56,348 bases of DNA from Candidatus Scalindua rubra (GTDB lineage Bacteria; Planctomycetota; Brocadiia; Brocadiales; Scalinduaceae). Each line of letters begins with the position of its first letter. Positions within the stretch are counted from its first letter, which is position 1. The stretch covers positions 1 through 56,348 of the forward strand of contig MAYW01000009.1 of the NCBI GenBank assembly GCA_001723765.1, given 5' to 3'. The position numbers and the translations under genes are program-made. The notes below the pieces were generated by a model that did not search any database, was not told the DNA's origin, and saw only the letters and a list, made by a program, of their open reading frames with translations. This document shows, one piece after another, positions 23,114-32,176 of the stretch.

Positions 23114-23467
23114 ATGCCAATCGTAGTAAAGATTCCAAAAAAGGTTGAAAATATCCTTGGTGAGGAAGGGTCGTCTGAACTCATAGATTTCATCAATACA
23201 GCATTCAATGATCACAAGATAGACATCATCAGAGAGGTTGAGTTGCGCTTTGAATCCAAACTCGAAGCGCTGAAGTCTGAACTCAGGAAAGAAATTGTTG
23301 AATCCAGCGCTAAACTCAGAAATGAAGTGACTGAATCTATCGGCGCTCTCAGAAATGAAATGGCTGAATCTAAGGTAGAAATTATCAAGTGGATGTTTAT
23401 ATTCTGGATTGGCACAACCTTTACACTCCTTGGAGGAGTCGCAGCCCTTATTAAAATTCTTATTTAA
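23114..23467 (+). CDS. Coiled-coil protein with C-terminal membrane anchor
   Basis: A 117-residue protein. Residues ~1-35 are a short folded head (IPKKVENILGEEGSSELIDF). Residues ~40-90 form a coiled coil with repeated ELRKEI/KLRNEV/ALRNEM heptads. Residues ~92-115 are one hydrophobic segment (WMFIFWIGTTFTLLGGVAAL), giving a tail-anchored topology. It resembles the DUF1640-like small coiled-coil membrane proteins of bacteria. It is followed after two bases by the gene at 23470 and is probably co-transcribed from the promoter at 22883. Confidence 0.8.
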   Translation: MPIVVKIPKKVENILGEEGSSELIDFINTAFNDHKIDIIREVELRFESKLEALKSELRKEIVESSAKLRNEVTESIGALRNEMAESKVEIIKWMFIFWIGTTFTLLGGVAALIKILI

Positions 23468-23469
23468 CT

Positions 23470-24150
23470 ATGTATAAATTATCTGAAATAAAAGAAAAGT
23501 TAGAGAAGGTATTTGATAAGAAGCAAGCAAACGTCCTTACAGACGTAATAGTCGATGCTTATGGTGATCTTGTAAAGAGCAGTGATTTTAATGAGCTTAA
23601 AACAATAGTAAAGGAACTTGCGGAGGCTCAAAAAAGAACTGAAGTCAGAATAGAAGAACTTGCGGAGGCTCAAAAGGAGACAGAAAAAGAGATAAGATTG
23701 CTTGCAATAGGGTTAGATGAGACACGGGGAGAGATTGGTGGCTTATCTAGAAGCGTAAGTTATGGCTTCGAAAATGAGGCGTACAGGATGCTTCCAAATG
23801 TATTAAAAAAGAATTACGGTATTGAACTAAGGGAGAAATTAATAAGGAAAGAAATAGGCGGCGAGGAGATAAATATATTTGGCAAAGCGAAGAAGGATGG
23901 AAGAGATGTGCTCATAGTGGGAGAAGTAAAGTTAAGGCTTGATGATAGAAGGATGAAGAGAAAAGAGGGAGATATATTTAAAAGATTAGATGAAAAGGTA
24001 ACGACTGTAATGGAAGAGTATAAAGGAAAAATGGAAGAGTATAAAGGAAAAGAGGTAGTAAGGGTTTTGATAACACATTTTGCAACAAGGGGGTTTATGA
24101 AGAAAGCTAAGGAAAGCGGTGTAATAGTGGTACAGAGTTTTGAGTGGTAG
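23470..24150 (+). CDS. Coiled-coil protein with PD-(D/E)XK nuclease-like domain
   Basis: A 226-residue protein. Residues ~40-90 are a coiled coil with two direct repeats of EELAEAQK. The second half is a DUF3782-like restriction-endonuclease fold: GFENEAYRMLPNVLKKNYGI, then EINIFGKAKKDGRDVLIVGE followed by VKLRL, in which an acidic residue and the ExK triad can be seen. A later strand VVRVLITHFATRGF and C-terminal GVIVVQSF complete it. Such proteins are often found next to coiled-coil partners; DNA cleavage has not been assumed. It has no ribosome site of its own and is probably coupled to 23114. Confidence 0.75.
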   Translation: MYKLSEIKEKLEKVFDKKQANVLTDVIVDAYGDLVKSSDFNELKTIVKELAEAQKRTEVRIEELAEAQKETEKEIRLLAIGLDETRGEIGGLSRSVSYGFENEAYRMLPNVLKKNYGIELREKLIRKEIGGEEINIFGKAKKDGRDVLIVGEVKLRLDDRRMKRKEGDIFKRLDEKVTTVMEEYKGKMEEYKGKEVVRVLITHFATRGFMKKAKESGVIVVQSFEW

Positions 24151-24322
24151 AGTTATATTTATCAGTCGAGTTAACGCATCCTGCGCAACTCTTTCAAAAT
24201 GGCTACAACGACATCCATGTCGTTGCTTCACGCCCTTTTGGAAATGTGCTTGCGCACAAAAACATGATTTTGAAATTCCTATACATTGAAATAGGACGCA
24301 GATTTTCGTAAATACGCTGCTT

Positions 24323-24434
24323 TGTCATTCCCGAGAAATCGGGAATCTAGTATTAATCATCAAAGAACGCTCTATAATACAGATTCCCAATCTTGCCCTG
24401 TAACATCGTGGTTCAGGGCAAGTTGGGAATGACA
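24323..24434. repeat. TGTCATTCCC composite inverted repeat (intergenic 24151-24660)
   Basis: TGTCATTCCC (24323) and GGGAATGACA (ending 24434) form the outer stem; GATTCCCAA/TTGGGAAT and CCTG/CAGG pairs lie inside. It is the common dispersed CATTCCC repeat. The rest of the 510-base gap holds partial copies of other repeats (ATTTCGGGAGG/CTCCCGAAAT near 24560-24590) and no gene. Confidence 0.75.
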
Positions 24435-24660
24435 GCAATGCTGTGACTCCTTTGCCATTCACATACTCTTCTGTCATCTCCACGAAAGTCTACCATCGTT
24501 TCCCTATGCATCGGGAGTCTCTCCTGATGCTAATCCTTATGTTTCATCCATAGGATGTATTTCGGGAGGGACTCCCGAAATACATGTTCCTGCCAATATT
24601 CAATCCTCATAGTCAATCCTAAATCAAGACAATGTTCAATATACAATATTCAATAGAAGG

Positions 24661-25047
24661 TCACCTCTTCCTCAGATCAAGGACATTTTGAGCTGCCTTA
24701 CGAACCTCAACATTATCAAATGGCTTACCAACAAATGTTAAATAAGTACCGTCATGTAGTCCTTTTTGTATGTCGCTATCGTCTTCATAGTAGTAACCGG
24801 ATATCATGATTATGCCTATCTGAGAGTCTTCTTTTTTAATAAGTCTTGCCAGTTCTATACCATCTATGTCAGGCAATTTTATATCAACAAAGGTAATATC
24901 AATTGTTTTTTTCTTAATTAGTTTGATAGCTTCATTTCCACTAGTTGTAGTTACTATGTTATAACCTTCCGTTTTTAGTATATTCTCTAATGCCCAGCAC
25001 ATATCTTCTTCATCGTCAACCACAAGAACGTTAATATCGTTTCCCAT
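24661..25047 (-). CDS. Single-domain response regulator (CheY-like)
   Basis: A 128-residue receiver domain. The acidic pair is DD at 11-12, the phosphorylation site D55 lies in FVDIKLPDIDG, the Ser/Thr position is ISGY, and the conserved Lys is in FVGKPF. There is no output domain, so it relays signals by phosphotransfer or protein contact. It lies downstream of the PAS histidine kinase (25451) and the NtrC-type regulator (27242) on the same strand, but a 400-base repeat-filled gap separates it from the kinase. Confidence 0.92.
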   Translation of the reverse strand: MGNDINVLVVDDEEDMCWALENILKTEGYNIVTTTSGNEAIKLIKKKTIDITFVDIKLPDIDGIELARLIKKEDSQIGIIMISGYYYEDDSDIQKGLHDGTYLTFVGKPFDNVEVRKAAQNVLDLRKR

Positions 25048-25054
25048 ATAAATT

Positions 25055-25150
25055 AGTTCACTCCCCGCCTGACCTTGTCTTTCGGGCAGGCGTTCACTAA
25101 TCCTGACCTGTCCCTGATATTCATCAGGACAAGCTTCAGGACAGGTTTAT
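25055..25150. repeat. Dispersed ~95-bp repeat, copy A
   Basis: The stretch with CTCCCCGCCTGAC, GGGCAGGCGTTCACTAATCC and TGACCTGTCCCTGAT recurs in the opposite orientation at 32086-32176. It contains a GACCTGTCC/GGACAGGT inverted repeat. It lies just upstream of the response regulator. Confidence 0.8.
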
Positions 25151-25164
25151 TGTGTTTTGCTCCG

Positions 25165-25208
25165 CAAAGCTGACTAAGCTAAGCTTAGGCTTAGCTTAGT
25201 CAGCTTTG
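25165..25208. repeat. CAAAGCTGACTAAGC palindrome
   Basis: A nearly perfect palindrome with 19-base arms reading CAAAGCTGACTAAGCTAAG and the complement. Related fragments occur at 18665, 22696, 31800 and 31965, so it is a dispersed repeat. Confidence 0.75.
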
Positions 25209-25213
25209 TTTGA

Positions 25214-25307
25214 CAACCTGGACAAGCCAGAATAAATGAATTATTTACCTTTTTGGACTCCGTCTCGTAGAGACTACGCCTCGGAGAGTTCTGGCTTGTC
25301 CAGGTTG
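25214..25307. repeat. 94-bp inverted-repeat element (MITE-like)
   Basis: Perfect 19-base ends CAACCTGGACAAGCCAGAA and its complement enclose ~55 bases. No coding potential; with the neighbouring repeats it fills the 400-base gap 25048-25450. Confidence 0.75.
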
Positions 25308-25450
25308 GGGAATAACAATACTTATATTCCACAGGGTAAATCCATGCCACCCATGCTTACTGCATACTGTCTACCCCGCTCAGCGTACCTATTGCCTGCT
25401 GGATGTGGCTCGGCTGCGCTGTGAGCTCTGCGATGAACTATTACCTTCTT

Positions 25451-26965
25451 TTATTTTAAAGGCAGCTTAATTACAAAGGTGCTACCTTTTCCTGACGTGC
25501 TCCTGACATTTATAGAGCCATTGTGTTGTATTATAATGCTGTAACTTATCGACAATCCTAATCCAGTCCCTTTCCCAACAGGCATAGTTGTGAAAAACGG
25601 GTCGAATATCTTATCCAGATTTTCCTTTGGGATACCACAACCTGTATCAGAGAACGTAATATTGACATCTTTACTGCTAAATATTTCTGTCTTTATGGTC
25701 AACGTTCCACCATCTTCCATAGCATTTGCTGCATTTAACATCATATTGAGGAATACTTGCTTTAAAAGATTGCTATTTCCTTCGATAAAAGGTAAATCAC
25801 TTGATAGTTTTTTCTCTATCATTATTCGCTGCAACTTTATTTGTTCTGCAATCAGAGTAATAGTTTCGTCTATGACGTCATTGACTTTTATTGGTTCGAG
25901 ACGTCCCTCTGATGGACGGGCAAAACGAAGTAGATTTTCTATTATGTAAGATGCCCGCCCAATACCTGAGTATATCTTTTCCGAGCATTCTTTCTGCAGT
26001 TTCTTGTCATAAGGAGACTCAAGAAGTATCTGTGCTGCTGAAGAGCATACGCCAAGGGGGTTCCTTATCTCATGCGCAATCCCACCAGCCAATACTCCAA
26101 CGGAGGCCAGCTTGGCAGACTGAATGAGCTGTGCTTCAAGCTCTCTTCGTTCTGTTAAATCCCTTCCTATCCCCACTATTCCTATAATCTTTCCATCATC
26201 GTCCCTCATGTGTGAGAATATCCAGGAAAGATATATTTCTTTTTTCCCCTTTGAAATCATATTCATTTCAACCTGCTTAACCCTTCTCCCTATTGACAAA
26301 TCCTTAATCGTAGACTCCATCTCCTTTTTCCGCTCTTTTGGGCAGAAGCCTGATAAGTATTTTCCTACAGTATCCCTGTTAGTAAAACCAGATATCCTCT
26401 CAGCAGCGCTATTCCATGTCAATATCGTCCCGTCAGGTTTCATTGAGACTACAATATCACTGGCACTTTCGACTACGCTTGCAAGATGTCGCTCAGCCCT
26501 CCTCACTTCTTCTCCTAAACGCACCTGTTCTGTTATATCATCCATAAGTAACATAACGCTATCCGTCTGGTCGGAGGTATCTTTTAAAGGGACTAAACTG
26601 TAATAATATACTCTTGAAGGCAGTCCTGGCGACCGGTAGGTCATCCGTCTACCGCCATAACCACGACCTGATTCAAATACTTCCTTAATTCGCTCTGGAA
26701 GGAGTGTGTAATTGAGTATGACGGTAGGTAATACTTCGTCAATCTTTTTACCGATTGTTTCTCTTTCTCTTTGTCTGGATTTTTCGAGAAAATTCTTGTT
26801 TGCAAAGATTACCTTTAGTCCTTTATCAAACATCAGTATGGATGAAGGTATGCTGGATAGAACCATATCACAAAGATACTGATACTTCTGTTCAGAGGCA
26901 CTCAATTCCTGTTCGGGTCTTGATACGCCAATAATAGGACTTTTTGTTTTTCCGAATATAGCCAT
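25451..26965 (-). CDS. PAS-domain sensor histidine kinase (NtrB-like)
   Basis: A 504-residue soluble kinase. Two PAS domains come first (~25-150, SSIPSSILMFDKGLKVIFAN; ~155-275, SDIVVSMKPDGTILTWNSAA), then HisKA with the H-box GGIAHEIRNPLG, then the ATPase domain (N-box MLNAANAMEDGG, G1 DTGCGIP, F-box FDPFFTT, G2 GKGTGLGLS). There is no membrane segment, so it senses a cytoplasmic cue. It lies 276 bases downstream of the NtrC-type regulator and is the likely partner. ATG 26965. Confidence 0.94.
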   Translation of the reverse strand: MAIFGKTKSPIIGVSRPEQELSASEQKYQYLCDMVLSSIPSSILMFDKGLKVIFANKNFLEKSRQRERETIGKKIDEVLPTVILNYTLLPERIKEVFESGRGYGGRRMTYRSPGLPSRVYYYSLVPLKDTSDQTDSVMLLMDDITEQVRLGEEVRRAERHLASVVESASDIVVSMKPDGTILTWNSAAERISGFTNRDTVGKYLSGFCPKERKKEMESTIKDLSIGRRVKQVEMNMISKGKKEIYLSWIFSHMRDDDGKIIGIVGIGRDLTERRELEAQLIQSAKLASVGVLAGGIAHEIRNPLGVCSSAAQILLESPYDKKLQKECSEKIYSGIGRASYIIENLLRFARPSEGRLEPIKVNDVIDETITLIAEQIKLQRIMIEKKLSSDLPFIEGNSNLLKQVFLNMMLNAANAMEDGGTLTIKTEIFSSKDVNITFSDTGCGIPKENLDKIFDPFFTTMPVGKGTGLGLSISYSIIIQHNGSINVRSTSGKGSTFVIKLPLK

Positions 26966-27241
26966 GATAATAGCCCTTTTCAGTTATTTATTTCCTGAAC
27001 CCTAACCCGAACAAGCCCGGAAAAGTAGTTAGATTTACAACGGACGATAGACGACAGACGAAAAATCAGATAACTTTACAGAACGAGTCTGCTTTTCGTT
27101 CCATCGTAATAAGCTTTGCAAATATATGCTCATACTTTTCATCCCTCGTCTATCGTCCCTCATCCGTCGTCCCAAATCGCAAACCAAAATATTTTTATTA
27201 AGAGACTTACTATTAAATTGTCAGTTCTCGATCTTCAATCC

Positions 27242-28657
27242 TCAATCATCAATTTTAATACAGTATTCTTTTACTTTAAGATGCATAGTTGTATAGTCTA
27301 TTTTTAACTGCCTTGCTGCCTTGCTTTTATTACCTCCCGTACGCTTCAAAACATTCATTATTAATTGCCTTTCGATGTCAATCACACATTTCTTCACAAT
27401 ATCCTTTAATGAAAGCTCTTTGTTTATATCCATTTCTACCTTAAATGATTGCCTTGTTTGAGTATCATGGGGATCAGTATTAAATCCTGATTTTTTGTTT
27501 GGCAGATTAACTGACCCTATTACATCAGTAGCCTGTAGCACAGTCCTTCTGATCACATTCTTTAGTTCCCTCACATTACCAGGCCAATTGTAGTTGTGCA
27601 GGCATTTTATTGCTGACGCCGAAAAACCATTAACGTTTTTTTTCAACTCAAGATTAGTTATATCCAGAAATCGCTTAGAGAGATAAATTATGTCTTCCTT
27701 ACGGTTTCTTAAAGGAGGTATTCCTATAGCAAATTCATTTAGTCGGTAATAGAGATCTTCTCTGAATTTTCCAGCATCTACAAGATTCTCAAGTTTTTCA
27801 TTGCTTGCAACTATAACACGTGTGTCTATTTTTACACTTTTTTTTCCTCCTAATCTTCTTATACAGTTTTCTTCCAATACACGAAGTAGTTTGCTCTGCA
27901 TATTTCTGGGCAAATTACCAATTTCATCCATAAAGAGCGTACCTTTAGATGCAAATTCAAAATATCCTTCTTTTCTCTTGTTAGCCCCTGTAAATGCGCC
28001 TCTTTCGTAGCCAAAAAGTTCACTTTCAATCAATGTTTCAGGTATTGCGCCGCAATCGACACCCACAAAATTACCTTTGCTTCGTAAACTTTGATTATGT
28101 ATTGCCCTTGCCACCAATTCCTTACCTGATCCAGTCTCACCATATAAGATAACAGTGAAATCCGTAGGTGAAACACTATTTATTTGATCATAAACTCTTT
28201 TCATTTTATCGCTTGAACCCATTAATTCAGATAGTGGAGAGCTTTTTTCTAAGTCAGCACGAAGCGTTTCAACTTCACGTTTGAGGCCGAGTTCAGTCAA
28301 GGCATTTCTAAGAGTAACTATAATCTTTTCGTTATCGAATGGTTTTACAATATAATCGTAAGCGCCTAATTTAGTGGCCTGTATGGCTGTCTCTATATTT
28401 CCATAAGCTGTGACAAGGATAATCGGTAAGTTAGTTTCGATTTCTTTCATCTGTCTCATAGCCTCTATGCCATCCATTTCAGGCATTCTTATATCCATAA
28501 TAACGGCATCAGGATGTTCCTTACGTGCAAGCTTAAGGGCAGTGAGACCATTATTTGCAGTTGCTATCTTGTAACCTTCCGGTTTCAACACATTTGTAAG
28601 GGCGAATATCATGTCCTTATTATCATCCACTACAAGGACTTTTGTATTGTTACGCAC
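27242..28657 (-). CDS. NtrC-family sigma-54-dependent response regulator
   Basis: A 471-residue protein: receiver domain (phospho-acceptor D55 in VIMDIRMPEMDG, Lys in IVKPFD), sigma-54 AAA+ domain (Walker A GETGSGKE 173-180, GAFTGA loop 220-225, Walker B LFMDEIGNLP), and a Fis-type helix-turn-helix (GGNKSKAARQLKIDYTTMHL). With an intact GAFTGA it should activate sigma-54 promoters. Start GTG 28657 follows GAGG at 8 bases. Its targets are unknown; I found no clear sigma-54 box before gvpA or cooC. Confidence 0.95.
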   Translation of the reverse strand: MRNNTKVLVVDDNKDMIFALTNVLKPEGYKIATANNGLTALKLARKEHPDAVIMDIRMPEMDGIEAMRQMKEIETNLPIILVTAYGNIETAIQATKLGAYDYIVKPFDNEKIIVTLRNALTELGLKREVETLRADLEKSSPLSELMGSSDKMKRVYDQINSVSPTDFTVILYGETGSGKELVARAIHNQSLRSKGNFVGVDCGAIPETLIESELFGYERGAFTGANKRKEGYFEFASKGTLFMDEIGNLPRNMQSKLLRVLEENCIRRLGGKKSVKIDTRVIVASNEKLENLVDAGKFREDLYYRLNEFAIGIPPLRNRKEDIIYLSKRFLDITNLELKKNVNGFSASAIKCLHNYNWPGNVRELKNVIRRTVLQATDVIGSVNLPNKKSGFNTDPHDTQTRQSFKVEMDINKELSLKDIVKKCVIDIERQLIMNVLKRTGGNKSKAARQLKIDYTTMHLKVKEYCIKIDD

Positions 28658-28712
28658 TTGAATACCTCAACAAAGTGATTGAGAATTAAGGAATTGAGGG
28701 ATTCCACAGTCC

Positions 28713-29354
28713 CTAACCCGAACGATTCGAAAGAGTTTTTAGATTTACGCTGCTATTTTTAAGAAATCTATCTTTATATCTTTGGGAATTGGGAAAAAAC
28801 GTATTTACCTTATGCATCATGCCAATGAATAAGATTCCAGTTTCATTGTCTTTTAATGTTTCATCGATACGTTTGGATATATATTTGTCTCTCCTGGAAA
28901 GATGTTCTTCAGTCTTTCTTCTGTATTTATCTGTTTTTTTTGTTTTGCTACCTGTCTGCCGTGCTGGCACAGGCAGGAGTGTATCACGAATAGTTTTATA
29001 TTCCTCGATAAGCAGTTTAGGATATTCTGTACCTATTAAGTTTGCGCCTTTCTCTACTAACTTGATTATCAATTGATGATTTTTACTACCTTTCTTTGCA
29101 ACATCATTTACTATTTTCTCCTCTATTCCACAGTTCGGAAGACCATCTTGATAAATCTTTACATTTTTATAACAAAGGTTCATTGTATCTAATTTCTTTT
29201 CAATACCATTTCACATACTGTCAATCTTATTTACATGGTCTAACCACTTATCTTTCCCGTATTTTTGTATATATTTATACTTTAACGAATTGCTCATAGA
29301 ACCCATATCAGCCTCTGTGTGAATTATTGGTACATAAATCAGTCTACGCAGAAC
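28713..29354 (-). pseudogene. Conserved hypothetical protein, interrupted by an internal TGA
   Basis: In one frame from 29354 the sequence reads RLIYVPIIHTEADMGSMSNS, then KYIQKYGKDKWLDHVNKIDS and Met, then TGA, then NGIEKKLDTMNLCYKNVKIY and so on to FIGMMHKVNTFF and a stop at 28713. The upstream frame has a stop (TAA 29355-29357) and no ATG before GADM, so the start is missing or unusual. The TGA replaces what is probably a Trp codon. A palindromic repeat (LLPVPARQTG region) is inserted in frame. The family is a hypothetical one that I recall next to two-component genes; its function is unknown to me. Confidence 0.65.
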
Positions 29355-29521
29355 TTAGCTCCAGCTTTGAAAGATTTATTATTGGAAACAAATTTTTTCC
29401 CCGGAGATTTTTTCCGAACATGCTTCTTTGCCATCTGAAAGCATGCATTTCTTAAATATTTTTTATTACGCAAATTGCTTGCCATATTCCTTGCTGATAT
29501 TGCCTTATTGGTTATTGCCAA
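29339..29521 (-). CDS. Small basic hypothetical protein (doubtful)
   Basis: A 60-residue, Lys/Asn-rich open frame starting at TTG: AITNKAISARNMASNLRNKK and a tail KKSPGKKFVSNNKSFKAGAK. The frame continues upstream as RGINLTQAELAI, which resembles a helix-turn-helix start, so it may be a remnant of a longer gene. It has no ribosome site and overlaps the decayed gene at 28713. I do not recognise it. Confidence 0.25.
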   Translation of the reverse strand: MAITNKAISARNMASNLRNKKYLRNACFQMAKKHVRKKSPGKKFVSNNKSFKAGAKFCVD

Positions 29522-29691
29522 TTCTGCCTGTGTGAGGTTTATGCCTCTTTTTTCAATTTATGCAAAAGGAACTATGTATGGGATATTTCCTATGGGATTA
29601 ATCCCATAATACTATTGATTATATCCTATAGTTATGAACTTTCTTGTCAAGACATTATATCATTCTCATCTATAAAATCTAGAGTAGGTTT

Positions 29692-30393
29692 TTATGCCTG
29701 CCCGTCCGGCTGGCGGGTAGGTAGTTTACTTTTTTGGAGAGGCAGTTGAATGGTTATTTGTGTACCTTTATTCTTAATATTTTCGGCAAAGATTTTGCCC
29801 CCGTGTGAATTTATAATATTTTGACATATTAGAAGATCCGGGCCTTCCCCTTTTTTTGACAAAGAGAAAAATGGGTCAAAGATCTTTTTGATGTGTTTTT
29901 GTGGTATTCCTTTACCACTATCTCTGAAGTGAATTATTATGTTATTTGTTTTCCTGTCAAATAAGCTACTTATTGATATATTACCACTCTTTTTTACATA
30001 ATTCATTGAATTAATTAAAAGATTTACAAAGACTTCTTCCAGTTTAACATTGTCTACATTTGACCTGGGAATACGATTTAGTTTCTTAAAATTTACTTTG
30101 ATGCCTTTATGGTCAAGGTCTGTTTTTAATAAACCAATTGCCTTTCTAATTATTTCGTTTATCCGAGTTGGTTTAGGTTGAAGTTTTGTTTTCGTAAGGC
30201 TTGAGAGTTCTTTAGTGAATTCGTTAGCAAAATTTACGCTGTCAATTATAGCTTTAAGAGATTTTTTCAGTTCTTTATTTTCAGAATAGTATTTTAAACA
30301 GAATTGTGCATTGCTTTTGATAATAGCAAGTTGATTTTGTATATCGTGAGAGATTTCTTTAGCTAGAAAGTCGATAGCCGCAATCCTTTCTTC
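29692..30393 (-). pseudogene. Remnant of a sensor histidine kinase (lacks N-terminus)
   Basis: An open frame from 30393 encodes IDFLAKEISHDIQNQLAIIK (H-box) and the dimerisation helices, then N-box NLLINSMNYV, G1 DSGKGIP and F-box FDPFF, but a degraded G2 (KKGEGPDLLI). It begins right after two stop codons and has no ATG, GTG or TTG before the ATG at 30006, so the sensor part and start are missing. Its 5' end overlaps the 3' end of the U32 gene (30359), which reads the same DNA in another frame. The last residues lie in a GCCTGCCCGTCCGG repeat. I interpret this as a deletion junction. Confidence 0.7.
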
Positions 30394-31618
30394 TTATTAT
30401 AAAGTATTCTTCTACAGGTCTTTCTGGAATGATAAATACACGCTGACCCGGATTTGCTTCTTTGATTGGTTTCATTTCTTGATTATACATCTCTTTAACA
30501 TTTTGTACAAAGTCCTGATCTGTTTTCTTACCCATTACTTCAATATCCGTACCTACTTGAAATTTGTTCTTGACTAATACTTCAGCAAATTTGTCATCTT
30601 TCAGATTATCAAACAAACCAATGAATTTGTACGTTCGAGTATATCCATCACCAGCACTTACCTTCTGTCCATTTCCACCTGGATTGCCAAGGAAGAATCC
30701 TGTGTTATAGTCTCTATGGCTAATTTTCCCCAATTCTTCCAACCACATACTTTGATATTTATATACATCATTTTCGAAGAAGGTATCTATTGCTTCACGA
30801 TATACCCTTGTAACGGTAGCAACATAATACTGACTCTTCATTCGGCCTTCTATTTTCCATGCATCAACACCGGCAGATATTAATTCAGGAATATGCTGAA
30901 TCATGCATAGATCTCGAGAGCTCATGATGGATGTAAATTCTCCATCTTCGAAAACCTTGAAAAATTCATTAGGACGTTCTTCTTCCACAATAGAATATTT
31001 CCAACGGCAGGATTGTGCACAATCCCCAACATTTGCGCCACGATTTGCCATGTACGCACTTAAATAACACCTTCCTGAATAAGAAATACACATAGCGCCA
31101 TGAACGAATACTTCAGTCTCACAATCACTACTGGAACTTATTTCTGATATCTCATCCAAAGACAACTCTCTTGCCAGAACAATCCTCTTAATACCCTGTT
31201 TGTACCAAAAGTTGACAGATTCATAATTAGTACAGTTAGCTTGAGTACTGAGATGTATAGGTATTTCTGGTAGGATGTCTTTGACAATAGTCAACACCCC
31301 TGGATCAGAAAAAATAAGGGCGTCAACAGGATACTTTGCTAATTCTCTTAGATATTGTTCTATTTTATGAATGTGATAGTTATGGGCAAAAATATTAAGA
31401 GCTATATATATTTTTTTATCTCTCTTATGGACATAATCAGAAGCGAACCCAATATCATCCAAAGTGAAATTCGAAGCAGCATTTCTTAAATTGAACTCTT
31501 TACCACCAGCATAAACTGCATCAGCGCCATATTCTATAGCAGTTTTTAATTTATTCATGTCTCCAGCGGGTGCAATTAACTCAGGTTTTTTATGTTCTTG
31601 TTGAGATTTTTTTCTCAT
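30359..31618 (-). CDS. Peptidase U32 family protein (TrhP/YegQ-like)
   Basis: A 419-residue protein starting with the family motif PELIAPAGDMNKLKTAIEYG and ADAVYAGGKEFNLRNAASNF. The signature is TEVFVHGAMCISYSGRCYLS, followed by GDCAQSCRWKY; these cysteines bind an Fe-S cluster in relatives. Relatives (TrhP, RlhA, UbiU/V) act in tRNA/rRNA hydroxylation or ubiquinone hydroxylation; length and ending with RPVEEYF fit TrhP/YegQ best. The final ~10 residues are read from the histidine kinase remnant, so the natural stop may have been lost. Confidence 0.85.
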   Translation of the reverse strand: MRKKSQQEHKKPELIAPAGDMNKLKTAIEYGADAVYAGGKEFNLRNAASNFTLDDIGFASDYVHKRDKKIYIALNIFAHNYHIHKIEQYLRELAKYPVDALIFSDPGVLTIVKDILPEIPIHLSTQANCTNYESVNFWYKQGIKRIVLARELSLDEISEISSSSDCETEVFVHGAMCISYSGRCYLSAYMANRGANVGDCAQSCRWKYSIVEEERPNEFFKVFEDGEFTSIMSSRDLCMIQHIPELISAGVDAWKIEGRMKSQYYVATVTRVYREAIDTFFENDVYKYQSMWLEELGKISHRDYNTGFFLGNPGGNGQKVSAGDGYTRTYKFIGLFDNLKDDKFAEVLVKNKFQVGTDIEVMGKKTDQDFVQNVKEMYNQEMKPIKEANPGQRVFIIPERPVEEYFIIRRKDCGYRLSS

Positions 31619-31820
31619 TTTATTGAATAGGACGCAGATTAAGTCCGTCCTTCGGACGACAATGTCAATGAATTAAGATGTAGGGCAAACCTTTAGGTTT
31701 GCTTAGCCTATGCACAAAAGCAAGGCTGAAGCCTTGCCCTACGGCCTTGCGCTGGTTCAAGCTTGTAGCCTGAACCAAAACGTTCCGGTTCAATCTACAG
31801 AGCTTAGCTTAGGGCTTGCT

Positions 31821-31950
31821 AAAAAATAACTTCACGTTTTAAAGTCCTTATAGAGAGGGTAGCCGCAGGCTTCAGCCTGCGAAATAACGCAACCTAAAGG
31901 TTGCGGCTACCCGCGTATCATACATATCTAAAATGTGAAGTTATTTTTTT
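31821..31950. repeat. 130-bp nested inverted repeat (intergenic 31619-32135)
   Basis: Outer arms AAAAAATAACTTCAC (31821) and GTGAAGTTATTTTTTT (ending 31950) enclose a GGTAGCCGCAGG/TGCGGCTACCC hairpin (31859-31911) of the dispersed GTAGCCGCA family, also at 42130 and 44277. It is a compact MITE-like unit. The left part of the gap (31640-31800) holds GTAGGGCAAACC and GCAAGGCTGAAGCCTTGC hairpins. No gene is seen in the 517 bases. Confidence 0.75.
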
Positions 31951-32085
31951 ACAGCTACTTAGTCAGCTTTGCCACGCTCAGCGGGGCTTTGCGGGAATGA
32001 CAGAAAGAGTAACAAAGTGTCATTCCCAACATCGACAAAGCTGAGCTTAGCTAACGTCTGGAATCTATTTTCTAGGTAAACCATC

Positions 32086-32176
32086 ATAAACCTGTCCTAG
32101 AGCTTGTCCTGATGAAAATCAGGGACAGGTCAGGATTAGCGAACGCCTGCCCGTCCGTCAGGCGGGGAGTGAGCTA
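32086..32176. repeat. Dispersed ~95-bp repeat, copy B
   Basis: Reverse-orientation copy of 25055-25150. The stop and the last ~10 codons of ruvX (HSPPDGRAGVR) lie in this repeat, so it has replaced the natural end of that gene. Confidence 0.8.
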
